This document shows positions 24,005 through 32,602 of a stretch of DNA of 46,858 nt, in pieces. The notes under the pieces are model-generated. The model was not told the origin of the DNA, made no database searches, and saw only the letters and a program-made list of their open reading frames with translations. The translations under genes and the position numbers were made by a program. The stretch comes from Thermoleophilia bacterium (GTDB lineage: Bacteria > Actinomycetota > Thermoleophilia > Solirubrobacterales > 70-9): NCBI GenBank assembly GCA_016649905.1, contig JAENWU010000005.1:1-46858 (forward strand), read 5' to 3'. The stretch's first letter is position 1. The number at the start of each line of letters is the position of its first letter.

Positions 24005-26194
24005 ATGACCACCACGACGCACGATCCGGTTTCGGTCGAGATCCACCGCAAGGCGCTCGAGAACATCACCAACGAGATGGCGATCACGCTGACCCGGACC
24101 TCCGGCTCGCCGGTCGTCTACGAGGTCCAGGACTTCGCCACCTGCCTGATGGACACCGAGGGCGAGCACCTCAGCATGTCGGCGACGATCCTCTTCCACG
24201 CCGGCTCCTCGCTGTTGGGGACGCAGGCCGTGATCGCTTCGCTGGAGGACGGCGAGGAGGTGCGGCCGGGCGACGGCTGGATCGTCAACGACCCGTTCGA
24301 GGGCGGCGCCATGCACCAGGGCGACGTCGCGATCATCATGCCCCAGTTCTACGAGGACAAGCACATCGGCTGGGCTTTCTCGAACGTCCACGTCGCCGAC
24401 GTCGGCGGCATGGGGATCTCCGGCTTCGCCCCGGGTGCCGTCTCCGTCTACGACGAGGGGCTGCGCTTCGTCTCGACCAAAATCATCAGCGACGGCATTC
24501 TCGACCGCGGCTGGGAACGCCACCTGCAGTCGAACGTCCGCGTTTCCAACCTGCTGCTGAACGACCTCCGCGGCATGATCGCCGCCAACAACGTCGCCCA
24601 GCAGAAGCTGACCGAGGTGGTCTCCCGCTTCGGCTACGAGCGCTTCGTCGAGTACTGCGAGATCAACAAGACGCTGAGCGAGGAAGCCTTCCGCGAGCGG
24701 ATCCAGAAACTGCCTGACGGCGTCTACAAGACCTCGGAGTGGGTCGAGTTCGACGGCCACGGCGAGGACCTGCTGCTCGAGGTGGAAGTGACGATGGAGG
24801 TCGACGACTCCGACATCCGCTTCGACTTCGTCGCCGACGAGCAGACCGACGCCTTCATCAACGGCACCCGCGGCGTCGCCTACGGCAGCCTGATGACGAC
24901 GTTCCTGACCACGCTCGCCTACGGCGACCTGCCCTTCAATGCGGGCATGTGGAGGCCGTTGACGATCAACATCGGCGACGAGGGCACGGTCGTCAACGCG
25001 GTGCCGCCGGCGCCGCTCAGCGCCGCCCACTCGACCGCCGGCATGCGCGTCACCCGCGCCGTCAAGGACCTCCTCAACCAGGCCTGCGCCAACAGCGAGG
25101 ACCCGGTGATTCGCGGCCGGGTCGGCGGCATGGCCGCCGACGGCGTCTGCTTGGTGCCGCTGGTCGGGATCGGTCGCGGCGGTGCCCCCACCGTCGTCTT
25201 CTTCATGGACAACGTCACCGGCAACGGCGGCGGCGCCCAGAGCATCATCGACGGCCAGGATTGCTACGGGATCACGATCGGCCCGGGGGTCGGGCTCGGC
25301 AGCATCGAGACCAACGAGGCCTCGCAGCCGGCGCTCTACCTGTGGCGCAAACTGGTCCAGAACTCGGGCGGTCCCGGGATTCACCGCGGCGGCCAGGGGC
25401 TGGAGATCGCCTACGCCGTCCACGGCACCGGTCAGCTCGACGGCGCCGTCGCCTTCACCTGTGCGGAGATTCCCAGCCGCGGGGCGGGCGGCGGCTATCC
25501 CGCCGGCACCGGCTCCTGGTCGGCGACCCACGGCACCAACGTGATCGCCGACCTCGAGGCCGGCAGGCAGACCCACGAGGAGACGCTCACCGGCGACTCG
25601 CCGCCGGTGCCCTCGAACCTCGGCCGGCTGCACCTCGGCCGCGGTGACGTGATCCGCGTCGGTGGCGGCGGTGGTGGCGGCGTCGGCGACCCGCTCCTGC
25701 GCGACCCCGAGCTGGTCGCCACCGACGTCGCCGACGAGTACGTGACCGCCGACAACGCCCGCGCCGCCTACGGCGTCGTGATCGGCGAGGACGGAGCGGT
25801 CGATGCGAAGGCGACCGAGGATCTACGCGCCGAAGTCCGCGCCGACCGGATCGGCGCCAAGCCCGCGAGCTCCCAGGGCCTCCCGGAGACGGCGGGGATC
25901 TCGGTCTCGATCGCCGGCGACGGCCACTGGCACTGCGCCTACTGCGACGGCGACCTCGGCCAGGGCGACGGCGATTGGCGCCAGCAGGCGGTCAGCCGCG
26001 AAGCCTCGATCTCCGAGCGCCTCGCCGAGTCGGAGATGCACGTGCGGCTGCGGCAGGGCGCCGGGCCGGTGATGATCGCCGAGCACTACTGCCCGGAGTG
26101 CGCCGGGCTCTTGCTCGCCGACCTCTTCCCCGAGGGCTTCACCGCGCTCCACGTGCCGAAGCTGAAGCGCGCCGGCGCCGCGCTCGAGGTCTAA
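24005..26194 (+). CDS. HyuB-type subunit with fused C-terminal zinc domain, module B
   Basis: This 729-aa protein has the HyuB core to about residue 590: FHAGSSLLGTQ, WIVNDPFEGGAMHQGDV, NVHVADVGGMGISGF, GGGGGGVGDPLLRDP and the DEYVTAD end motif. It then extends about 110 residues with a four-cysteine zinc site: Cys644/Cys647 (CAYC) and Cys696/Cys699 (CPEC), closing with LLLADLFPEGF. This extension resembles the small gamma subunit of acetone-carboxylase-type enzymes fused onto alpha; that comparison is inferred. The module A HyuB lacks it. The gene directly follows HyuA with no gap. Confidence 0.9.
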   Translation: MTTTTHDPVSVEIHRKALENITNEMAITLTRTSGSPVVYEVQDFATCLMDTEGEHLSMSATILFHAGSSLLGTQAVIASLEDGEEVRPGDGWIVNDPFEGGAMHQGDVAIIMPQFYEDKHIGWAFSNVHVADVGGMGISGFAPGAVSVYDEGLRFVSTKIISDGILDRGWERHLQSNVRVSNLLLNDLRGMIAANNVAQQKLTEVVSRFGYERFVEYCEINKTLSEEAFRERIQKLPDGVYKTSEWVEFDGHGEDLLLEVEVTMEVDDSDIRFDFVADEQTDAFINGTRGVAYGSLMTTFLTTLAYGDLPFNAGMWRPLTINIGDEGTVVNAVPPAPLSAAHSTAGMRVTRAVKDLLNQACANSEDPVIRGRVGGMAADGVCLVPLVGIGRGGAPTVVFFMDNVTGNGGGAQSIIDGQDCYGITIGPGVGLGSIETNEASQPALYLWRKLVQNSGGPGIHRGGQGLEIAYAVHGTGQLDGAVAFTCAEIPSRGAGGGYPAGTGSWSATHGTNVIADLEAGRQTHEETLTGDSPPVPSNLGRLHLGRGDVIRVGGGGGGGVGDPLLRDPELVATDVADEYVTADNARAAYGVVIGEDGAVDAKATEDLRAEVRADRIGAKPASSQGLPETAGISVSIAGDGHWHCAYCDGDLGQGDGDWRQQAVSREASISERLAESEMHVRLRQGAGPVMIAEHYCPECAGLLLADLFPEGFTALHVPKLKRAGAALEV

Positions 26195-26196
26195 GC

Positions 26197-27750
26197 GTGG
26201 CGGCCACCGGCGTCGGCTACTCGGTTGCCGACCTGATCCGCAAGGGACCCCTCTCGAGGCAGGGTCCCGAGCGGATCGCGCTGGTGTTCGGCGAGCGTCA
26301 GGTCAGCTACGGGGAGCTCGACCAACGCAGCGACCGGGTTGCGGCCGGCCTCGCCGAGGCCGGCTTCGCCAAGGGCGAACGGGCGGCGATCCTCTCCTAC
26401 AACTCGGTTGAGTTCGTCGAGATCTTCTTCGCCGTCGCCAAGCTCGGCGGCATCCTGGTCCCCGTCAACTACATGTTGCGCCCGGCCGAGGTGGAGTACG
26501 CGCTGGCGGACTCCGGCGCAACCTGGCTGTTCGCCGACGAGCACGGGATCGAGGTCGCCGCCGGCGTCCTCGACGACCATCCCGAGGTGCGGGCAATCGG
26601 GATCGGCACCGCCGCCGGGGGGAGGGGAATCGCCTACGAGGAGCTGGCCGCATCGACCGGGCCCGCGCCGGGCCTCGATCTGGTCTCGCCGAGCGACGTG
26701 CTGCTGCTCCAGTACACCTCCGGGACCACCGGCTTCCCCAAGGGCGCGACCCACACCCACGCCACCGTCCTCTTCAACGCGATGCACCAGGTCCCCGACT
26801 TCAAGCTCACCGAGGACGACGTCTACATCTGCGCGCCGGCCCTCTGCTGGGCGGCCGGGCTGCACAACATCGTGATGCCGCTGTGGTGGATCGGCGGCCG
26901 CGTCGTCCTGCAGCCGAGCGGCGGCTTCGACCCCGACGGCCTCTGCGAGGCGATCGCCGCCGAGGGTGGCACGGTGATGATCGTCGTCGCCTCGGTGCTC
27001 TCGCGGCTGGTCTCCTCCGGCGCCCTCGAGCGCCACGACCTCTCGCGGCTGCGGCTGCTCGCGACCGGGGGCGAAGCGGTATCCCTGCAGATGTTGGAAA
27101 CGGTGCGCGGGGCGCTGCCGCAGACCGACGTTCTCCAGGTCTACGGCCAGTCGGAGTTCCCGACCCTGATGGCGCTGCTCAGCGCCGACCGGGCGCTCGA
27201 GAAGCCCGCCTCGACCGGCAAGGCGACTTCGCTCTGCGAACTGCGCGTGGTCGACTCCGAGGGCCGTGAGCTGCCCCCGAACGAGCACGGTGACATCATC
27301 TGCCGCTCACCGGCGACGATGATCGGCTACTGGGAAAAGCCCGAGCAGACCGCGGCGACGATCGTTGACGGCTGGCTCTGGACCGGTGACCGCGGTTACA
27401 CGGACGAGGACGGCTTCCTCTACATCGCCGGTCGCAGCAAGGAGATGTACATCAGCGGCGGCCTCAACGTCTATCCGGCCGAGATCGAGGTGGTGCTGGC
27501 GTCTCACCCCGACGTCAGCGAGGCCGCGGTCAGAGGCGTCCCGCACGATTCCCTGGGGGAGGTCGGTTGCGCCTTCGTCGTCGGCGAAGGCCTCGACCTC
27601 GAGCAGGTCGAGGCCTTCTGCCGCGAGCGCCTCGCCACCTACAAAGTGCCGAAGAGTTGGGTGCTGCGGGCCGAGCCGCTGCCGCGAACCGCCTCCGGCA
27701 AGCCGGAAAAGCACCGGCTCGAGGTCTCCGCGGAGACGGCCGGGGCTTGA
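26197..27750 (+). CDS. Acyl-CoA ligase (ANL superfamily), module B
   Basis: This 517-aa AMP-forming ligase has the P-loop YTSGTTGFPKGATHTH, the motif VYGQSEFPT, WLWTGDRGYTDEDGF, GRSKEMYISGGLNVYPAEIE and the catalytic Lys in TASGKPEKHRLEV. It begins at a GTG two bases after the HyuB stop and overlaps the next gene's start (TTGA). It resembles the module C ligase, including the QSEFPT/MSEFPT element, more than that of module A. It should activate the acid produced or consumed by the preceding HyuAB pair. The substrate is not known. Confidence 0.92.
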   Translation: MAATGVGYSVADLIRKGPLSRQGPERIALVFGERQVSYGELDQRSDRVAAGLAEAGFAKGERAAILSYNSVEFVEIFFAVAKLGGILVPVNYMLRPAEVEYALADSGATWLFADEHGIEVAAGVLDDHPEVRAIGIGTAAGGRGIAYEELAASTGPAPGLDLVSPSDVLLLQYTSGTTGFPKGATHTHATVLFNAMHQVPDFKLTEDDVYICAPALCWAAGLHNIVMPLWWIGGRVVLQPSGGFDPDGLCEAIAAEGGTVMIVVASVLSRLVSSGALERHDLSRLRLLATGGEAVSLQMLETVRGALPQTDVLQVYGQSEFPTLMALLSADRALEKPASTGKATSLCELRVVDSEGRELPPNEHGDIICRSPATMIGYWEKPEQTAATIVDGWLWTGDRGYTDEDGFLYIAGRSKEMYISGGLNVYPAEIEVVLASHPDVSEAAVRGVPHDSLGEVGCAFVVGEGLDLEQVEAFCRERLATYKVPKSWVLRAEPLPRTASGKPEKHRLEVSAETAGA

Positions 27751-28778
27751 AGGCCGGGATCTGGGAGGGCGGCGGCACGATCTCCTGCGGCGAGGTCGAG
27801 CAGCCGCAGCCGGGAGCGGGGGAGCTGCTGGTCGAGATCGCCTACTGCGGCGTCTGCGGCACCGACCTGCACATCCTCGACGGCAAGTTCGATGTCGGCC
27901 CGCCGCCCCAGGTGCTCGGCCACGAGGCCTCTGGGGTGGTCGTCGCCGGCGGTCCCGAGACCGACCCCGAGCTGATCGGCAGGGCGGTCGGCCTCAACCC
28001 GATCGGCCCCTGCGGCGTCTGCGTCTGGTGTCGCGCCGGGCACCCGACCCACTGCCGCAACCCTTATTACAGCGCCAGCGCCTACGCCGAGTACGCCCTC
28101 TACCGACCCCAGCAGCTGTTTCCGCTGCCCGCCGGCGTGTCGCTGCCCGGCGCCGCCCTGCTCGAGCCCTGGGCGACGGCGCTGCGCGCGGCCGAGGCGG
28201 CGCGGCTGCGGGCGGGGGAGAACGTGTTGGTGATCGGCGGCGGCTCGCTCGGCCTGCTGGTCGCCTCGGCGGCGCGCGTGCTCGGCGCCGCCACCGTCAC
28301 CGTCTCCGAGCCGCGCCGCCGCAATCGCGAGCTCGCTCTGGCTCGCGGCGCCACGGCCGCGGTCGATTCCGCCGAGGCGGATCTCGCTGCTCTGGCCGCC
28401 GCGACCGGCGAGCTGCGCGGCTTCGACGTCGTCTTCGAAGTCGCGGGGGCCACGGCGGCGCTGGAGCAGGCGCCGGCCCTGCTGCGGCGCGGCGGCAGGC
28501 TGGTCGTGCTCGGGGTCTTCGGTGCCGAGGTCACCGTCCCGGTGGCGCCGACCCAGCTGACCGATCGTGAGCTGACGATCCTCGGCTCCTTCGGCGGCGG
28601 CGGCAGCTTCGGCCGCGCCGCCTCGCTGCTGTCGGCGGTCGACGCCGCCTCGCTCGTCACCGCGGTCGAGCCGCTCGCGGGGATCGCCGAGCTGTTCGGC
28701 CGGATCCGCGCCGGCGAGGAGATCAAGGGGATGATCCAGCCGGGCCGCGGAGAAAGCGTCGGCGCCCAGCAGGCCTAG
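27747..28778 (+). CDS. Zinc-dependent alcohol dehydrogenase (MDR family)
   Basis: This 343-aa medium-chain dehydrogenase oxidises an alcohol or reduces a ketone with NAD(P). Catalytic zinc ligands are the Cys of CGVCGTDLH and the His/Glu of LGHEASG. The structural zinc lobe is intact: four Cys in CGVCVWCRAGHPTHC. The Rossmann motif is VIGGGSLGLLVASAA. It starts at a TTG overlapping the ligase stop, so the genes are translationally coupled. Its last four bases (CTAG) are shared with the stop codon of the convergent mct gene. Its likely role is producing or removing the ketone handled by HyuAB. Confidence 0.9.
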   Translation: MKAGIWEGGGTISCGEVEQPQPGAGELLVEIAYCGVCGTDLHILDGKFDVGPPPQVLGHEASGVVVAGGPETDPELIGRAVGLNPIGPCGVCVWCRAGHPTHCRNPYYSASAYAEYALYRPQQLFPLPAGVSLPGAALLEPWATALRAAEAARLRAGENVLVIGGGSLGLLVASAARVLGAATVTVSEPRRRNRELALARGATAAVDSAEADLAALAAATGELRGFDVVFEVAGATAALEQAPALLRRGGRLVVLGVFGAEVTVPVAPTQLTDRELTILGSFGGGGSFGRAASLLSAVDAASLVTAVEPLAGIAELFGRIRAGEEIKGMIQPGRGESVGAQQA

Positions 28779-30010
28779 ACCGGGCTCGGGGCGCCGATCG
28801 CGACGACGCCGTCGTCATCGAGCCTGCCGATCTCGGTCGGGCTGAGGCCGAGGACCTCGGCGAGGATCTGCTCGGTGTGCTCGCCGAGGGCAGGGGCGCG
28901 GCGGACCGGCACCCGTCCTGCGGCCGAGAAGTCCAGCGGCGAGCCGGGCATCAGGTAGCTGCCGACGCCGGGATGCTCGACCGTCTCGAACATCGGGTTC
29001 GCGGGCGAGCAGCGCGGGTCCTCCGTGGTCAGTTGACGGAAGGTTTGGTAGGGGCCCCAGGAGACGCCGGTGCTGGCGAAGGCCTCGCGGGTCGTCCCCA
29101 GGTCGCGGCTCGCGAACCACGGCCGCAGCAGCGCCGCGATCAGGTCGCGGGCTTCGAAGCGGCCGCTCTCGGTGCTGAGGTCGTGGCCGGTGACGCGCTC
29201 GATCCCGGCGCACGCCTCGCCGATCTCGGTCACCTCCTGCAGGGCGCTCCACTGCCGCGCGGTCAGCGCGACCACCATCAGGCGGCGGCCGTCGCGGGTC
29301 TCGAAGTCGTGCCCGAAAGCGCCGTAGAGGTAGTTGCCGTCCTTCGGGTTGTCCCTACCGCCGAGCGTCGCCTCGGCGATCCGGCCGAGGTTGCCGACCA
29401 TCGCGAAGGCGACGTCGGAGAGTGAGAGCCGGACCTGCTGGCCCTCGCCGCTCTGGCCGCGACGTCGCTCCGCGGCCAGGAGGCCGACCGCCGCCAGGGT
29501 GCCCATCGCCACGTCCCAGGCGGGGAGGACGCTGTTGAGCGGCTCGGCAAGGTTGCGCGGCCCAGTCGCCCAGGGGAACCCGGTCGCCGGGTTGACGGTG
29601 TAGTCGACCTCGCTGGTGCCGTCCGGGTTGCCGGTCAGGGCGACCATGATCAGGTCGCGCCTGCGCTGCCGCAGGGACTCGTAGTCGAGCCAGCCGCGGG
29701 CCGGGAAGTTGGTCAGGAAGGTCCCGGCTTCGGTGCCCGGGGCGGTGATCAGCGCCAGCGCCAGCTCCCTGCCCTCGGGCCGACGCAGGTCGAGCTCGAT
29801 CGAGCGCTTGCCCTTGTTGAGGCCAGCCCAGAAAAGGCTCTGGCCGTCGCCGGCCAGCGGCCAACGACCGTGGTCGAGGCCGCCGCCGATCTGGTCGAAG
29901 CGGATCACGTCGGCGCCGAGCTGGGCCAGCGTCATCCCGCCCAAGGGGGCCGCGACGAAGGCCGAGCCCTCGACCACCCGCAGGCCCGCCAGTACCCCCT
30001 TGCCGTCCAT
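28775..30010 (-). CDS. mct: 2-methylfumaryl-CoA isomerase (mesaconyl-CoA C1-C4 CoA transferase), family III CoA transferase
   Basis: This 411-aa family III CoA transferase matches my memory of Mct from the 3-hydroxypropionate bicycle at several diagnostic stretches: VVEGSAFVAAPLGGMTLAQ near the start, FWAGLNKGKRS, FLTNFPARGWLDYESL, SEVDYTVNPATGFP, and GSYLMPGSPLDF near the end. The catalytic Asp is probably Asp166 in VLPAWDVAMG. Mct moves CoA within mesaconyl-CoA from C1 to C4. It is transcribed with the upstream thiolase (11-bp gap) against the direction of the lyase/hydratase operon. The ATG at 30010 starts the conserved region; longer frames upstream overlap the thiolase. General CaiB-type transfer is the alternative. 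Confidence 0.82.
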   Translation of the reverse strand: MDGKGVLAGLRVVEGSAFVAAPLGGMTLAQLGADVIRFDQIGGGLDHGRWPLAGDGQSLFWAGLNKGKRSIELDLRRPEGRELALALITAPGTEAGTFLTNFPARGWLDYESLRQRRRDLIMVALTGNPDGTSEVDYTVNPATGFPWATGPRNLAEPLNSVLPAWDVAMGTLAAVGLLAAERRRGQSGEGQQVRLSLSDVAFAMVGNLGRIAEATLGGRDNPKDGNYLYGAFGHDFETRDGRRLMVVALTARQWSALQEVTEIGEACAGIERVTGHDLSTESGRFEARDLIAALLRPWFASRDLGTTREAFASTGVSWGPYQTFRQLTTEDPRCSPANPMFETVEHPGVGSYLMPGSPLDFSAAGRVPVRRAPALGEHTEQILAEVLGLSPTEIGRLDDDGVVAIGAPSPV

Positions 30011-30021
30011 CGACGCCGGAC

Positions 30022-31218
30022 TCAGCTGGCGGGCCTGTAAACGGTGACGACGGCGGCGCCGCCGAGGCCGATGTTGTGCTGCAGCGCCACCTTGGCGCCA
30101 TCGACCTGGCGTTCGTCGGCCTTGCCCCGCAGCTGCCAGTTCAGTTCCGCGCACTGAGCGAGGCCGGTGGCGCCGAGCGGGTGGCCCTTGGAGATCAGGC
30201 CGCCCGAGGGGTTGATCACGGGGCCCTCGCCGCCGTAGGTGACGGCCTCGGTCTCGACCAGCTTCTGCCCTTCGCCCTCGCCGGCGAATCCCAGCGCTTC
30301 GTAGCTGATCAGCTCGTTGGTGCTGAAGCAGTCGTGCAGCTCGCAGACGTCGACGTCCTCGGGGCCGACTTCGGCCTCCTCGTAGGCCTGGCGGGCCGCC
30401 TCGCGGCTCATCTCGGAGCCGACGATCTTGATGCAGTCGGTGTCGACGGCGAAGGTCGAGGAGAGGTCGGTGACCATCGCCTGGCCGACGATCTCGATCG
30501 CCTGATCCCAGAGGTCATGCTCGTCGACGAAGCGCTCGGAGGCGACGATCGCGGCGGCGCTGCCGTCGCTGGTCGGCGAGCACTGCAGCTTGGTCAGCGG
30601 CTCGTGGATCATCCGCGAGGCCTGGATCTCCTCCAGCGTGTAGACGTCTTGGAACTGCGCGTAAGGGTTGTTGGCCGAGTGCTTATGGTTCTTCCAGGCG
30701 ATCCAGGCGAAGTGCTCGGGGGTCGAGCCGTAGCGCTGCATGTGGTCGCGTCCGGCGTTGCCGAACATTTCCGGCGCGAAGGGGTGCCCCTCGGGTGAGC
30801 GCAGTTCGGCCATGCGGTCGGTGTGGCGGCCGAGCGGGTTGGCGCGGTCCTCGTATCCGACGCCGAGCGAGCCGCGCTGCATCTTCTCGAAGCCGACCGC
30901 GAGAGCGCACTCGGCGAGGCCGCCCTTGACCGCCTCGCGGGCCATCAACAGCGCCGAGGAGCCGGTCGAGCAGTTGTTGTTGACGTTGACGATCGGGATC
31001 CCGGAGAGGCCGAGGCCGTAGACGGCGCGCTGGCCCGCGGTCGAGTCGCCATAGCAATAGCCCGCTGCGGCCCGCTCGATCTCCGCGTAGGGGACACCCG
31101 CGTCCTCGAGAGCCTTCGAGCCCGCCTCCTCGACCCAGTCCGGGTAGTCGCCGGCCTTGCTGCCCGGCTTGTCGAACTTGGTCATGCCGACCCCGATCAC
31201 GTAGGTGCGATTGCTCAT
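30022..31218 (-). CDS. SCP-x-type thiolase (lipid-transfer/acetyl-CoA acetyltransferase)
   Basis: This 398-aa protein is a thiolase of the SCP2/SCP-x group. The nucleophilic Cys lies in [13 protein letters not shown], followed by [10 protein letters not shown] and [11 protein letters not shown] with a glycine-rich end ([12 protein letters not shown]). The group cleaves branched or sterol-type 3-ketoacyl-CoAs. GAGGAAA lies immediately upstream of the ATG. It is first in a two-gene minus-strand operon with mct. In module B it would release acetyl- or propionyl-CoA from the ligase product, and propionyl-CoA is a substrate of the lyase-hydratase-isomerase sequence. Confidence 0.9.
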   Translation of the reverse strand: MSNRTYVIGVGMTKFDKPGSKAGDYPDWVEEAGSKALEDAGVPYAEIERAAAGYCYGDSTAGQRAVYGLGLSGIPIVNVNNNCSTGSSALLMAREAVKGGLAECALAVGFEKMQRGSLGVGYEDRANPLGRHTDRMAELRSPEGHPFAPEMFGNAGRDHMQRYGSTPEHFAWIAWKNHKHSANNPYAQFQDVYTLEEIQASRMIHEPLTKLQCSPTSDGSAAAIVASERFVDEHDLWDQAIEIVGQAMVTDLSSTFAVDTDCIKIVGSEMSREAARQAYEEAEVGPEDVDVCELHDCFSTNELISYEALGFAGEGEGQKLVETEAVTYGGEGPVINPSGGLISKGHPLGATGLAQCAELNWQLRGKADERQVDGAKVALQHNIGLGGAAVVTVYRPAS

Positions 31219-31283
31219 TTTCCTCGGCTCTCTGCTCGGTTTTAGGCGCCCGATTACCGCTTCTGGGCTTGAATCAGAGCCAA

Positions 31284-31291
31284 ATTATAAC
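31284..31291. promoter_or_regulatory. Overlapping divergent -10 boxes
   Basis: The AT-rich stretch holds TATAAT on the minus strand (31284-31289), about 65 bp before the thiolase ATG, and TATAAC on the plus strand (31286-31291), about 110 bp before the binding-protein ATG. Neither has a convincing -35. Overlap would make transcription in the two directions mutually exclusive or jointly regulated. Confidence 0.45.
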
Positions 31292-31314
31292 AAGCGCCAT
31301 CGCCGCTGCTTGTT
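31289..31314. promoter_or_regulatory. Inverted repeat AACAAGC-N12-GCTTGTT, candidate operator
   Basis: Perfect 7-bp arms separated by 12 bp sit against the overlapping -10 boxes between the importer and the thiolase-mct operon. A dimeric regulator bound here could control both. No regulator gene is adjacent. Confidence 0.4.
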
Positions 31315-31400
31315 TCGTGATATGTTGCCGCCCGCATTTGGGAAAGCAGGTGATGTGCAGCCGTGACCGGCGGCACTCAAGGGTTAATGAAAGGGATCAG

Positions 31401-32600
31401 ATGACGCGATTTTTTAGACTCGGCGGTGCCCTGACTTGTTTGGTGGCGGCATTGCTGGCCATCGGCCTCAGCGCCTGTGGAGGCTCGGACGACAGCACCA
31501 GCAGTTCGGCCGCAAGCACCGAAGCGGGCACGACTGAAAGCGGCGGAGGCAGCTCCGACGCGTCGGTCGCGAAAGCCGAAAAATATCTCGAAGAAAACGG
31601 GAAAGGCGTAGGCGGTCCGCTTCCGACCGAACCCGCCAAAGCCCCGACCGGCAAGGATGTCTGGATTCTCTCCTGCGCCGAGGCCGCGAGCGGTTGCGCC
31701 GCGATCACCGCGAGCATCAAAGAAGCAGCGGAGGAAGTCGGCTGGAAAGCGACCGTCGTCGACGGTCAGGGCGATGTGACGAAATGGAACTCCGCGGTCG
31801 ATCAGGCGAGGGTCGCCGGCGCCGATGCGTTCTTCTCCGTCTCCGTCGACTGCGCGCCGATCAAACAGGCTCTCGAACGGGCCAAAGCGGCGGGCATGAT
31901 CACCGAGGGAGTCTCTGACTACGACTGCAGCGACCCGCTCGAGGGCGGCACCGAATCACTCTTCACCCACGTCTTCGAAGGGCCGTTCAAAGGTCCCGAA
32001 AGCTGGGCGAAACTCGGCGAAGCGGGCGGTGGACTCCAGGCCGCTTGGGACATCGTCAACGTCGAGGGTGACAAGAAAGCGATTCAGTTCACCTCGCAGG
32101 ACGTCGCCGTCACCCAGTACATCAGCAAAGGGTTCCAGGACAACTTCGATTGTCCGGAATGCGAAATCGTCGGTGAAGTTCCGTTCCAGTTGACCGAATT
32201 GGGCGCAACGCTGACCCAGAAAGCTCAGACGGCGATGCTGAAGTACCCGGACGCCAACATCATGGCCCCGCCGTATGACCCGGTTTCCGAAAACATCGCC
32301 GCGGCGATCGTCAACTCGGGCAAAGTCGGCAGCATCACCAACACCGGCCTGCTCGCGGTTCCGCAAAACATCGAGCTGATCCGGTCCGGTCGTGGACAGG
32401 AGATGTCTGTCGGCTGGGACGCGACCTGGTTCGGCTGGGCCGCCGTCGATGACGTGATCCGCCTGTTCAACGAACAGGAGCCGGTCTACTCGGGCTGGGA
32501 TCAGGGCATCGTCGACAAAGAAAACCTCCCCGAAGGGGACGAATACCTAGCACCCGTCGACTACATCTCCAACTACAAGAAGCTCTGGGGACTGGGTTAA
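31401..32600 (+). CDS. ABC importer substrate-binding lipoprotein (sugar-type family)
   Basis: This 399-aa lipoprotein binds the transported solute outside the membrane. The signal peptide has a short basic start (MTRFFRLGG), hydrophobic core and lipobox LSAC at about residue 25, then a Ser/Thr/Gly linker. The mature part has the periplasmic-binding type-1 fold pattern of RbsB-like proteins. Six Cys residues in the mature domain (SCAEAASGC, VDCAP, YDCSD, DCPEC) are unusual and may form disulfides. Codon use is atypical: many GAA, AAA and CAG/AAC choices where neighbours use GAG and AAG almost only, perhaps from high expression or transfer. AAGGG precedes the ATG at 31401; an upstream in-frame start adds 44 residues without signal character. 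Confidence 0.9.
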   Translation: MTRFFRLGGALTCLVAALLAIGLSACGGSDDSTSSSAASTEAGTTESGGGSSDASVAKAEKYLEENGKGVGGPLPTEPAKAPTGKDVWILSCAEAASGCAAITASIKEAAEEVGWKATVVDGQGDVTKWNSAVDQARVAGADAFFSVSVDCAPIKQALERAKAAGMITEGVSDYDCSDPLEGGTESLFTHVFEGPFKGPESWAKLGEAGGGLQAAWDIVNVEGDKKAIQFTSQDVAVTQYISKGFQDNFDCPECEIVGEVPFQLTELGATLTQKAQTAMLKYPDANIMAPPYDPVSENIAAAIVNSGKVGSITNTGLLAVPQNIELIRSGRGQEMSVGWDATWFGWAAVDDVIRLFNEQEPVYSGWDQGIVDKENLPEGDEYLAPVDYISNYKKLWGLG

Positions 32601-32602
32601 CG

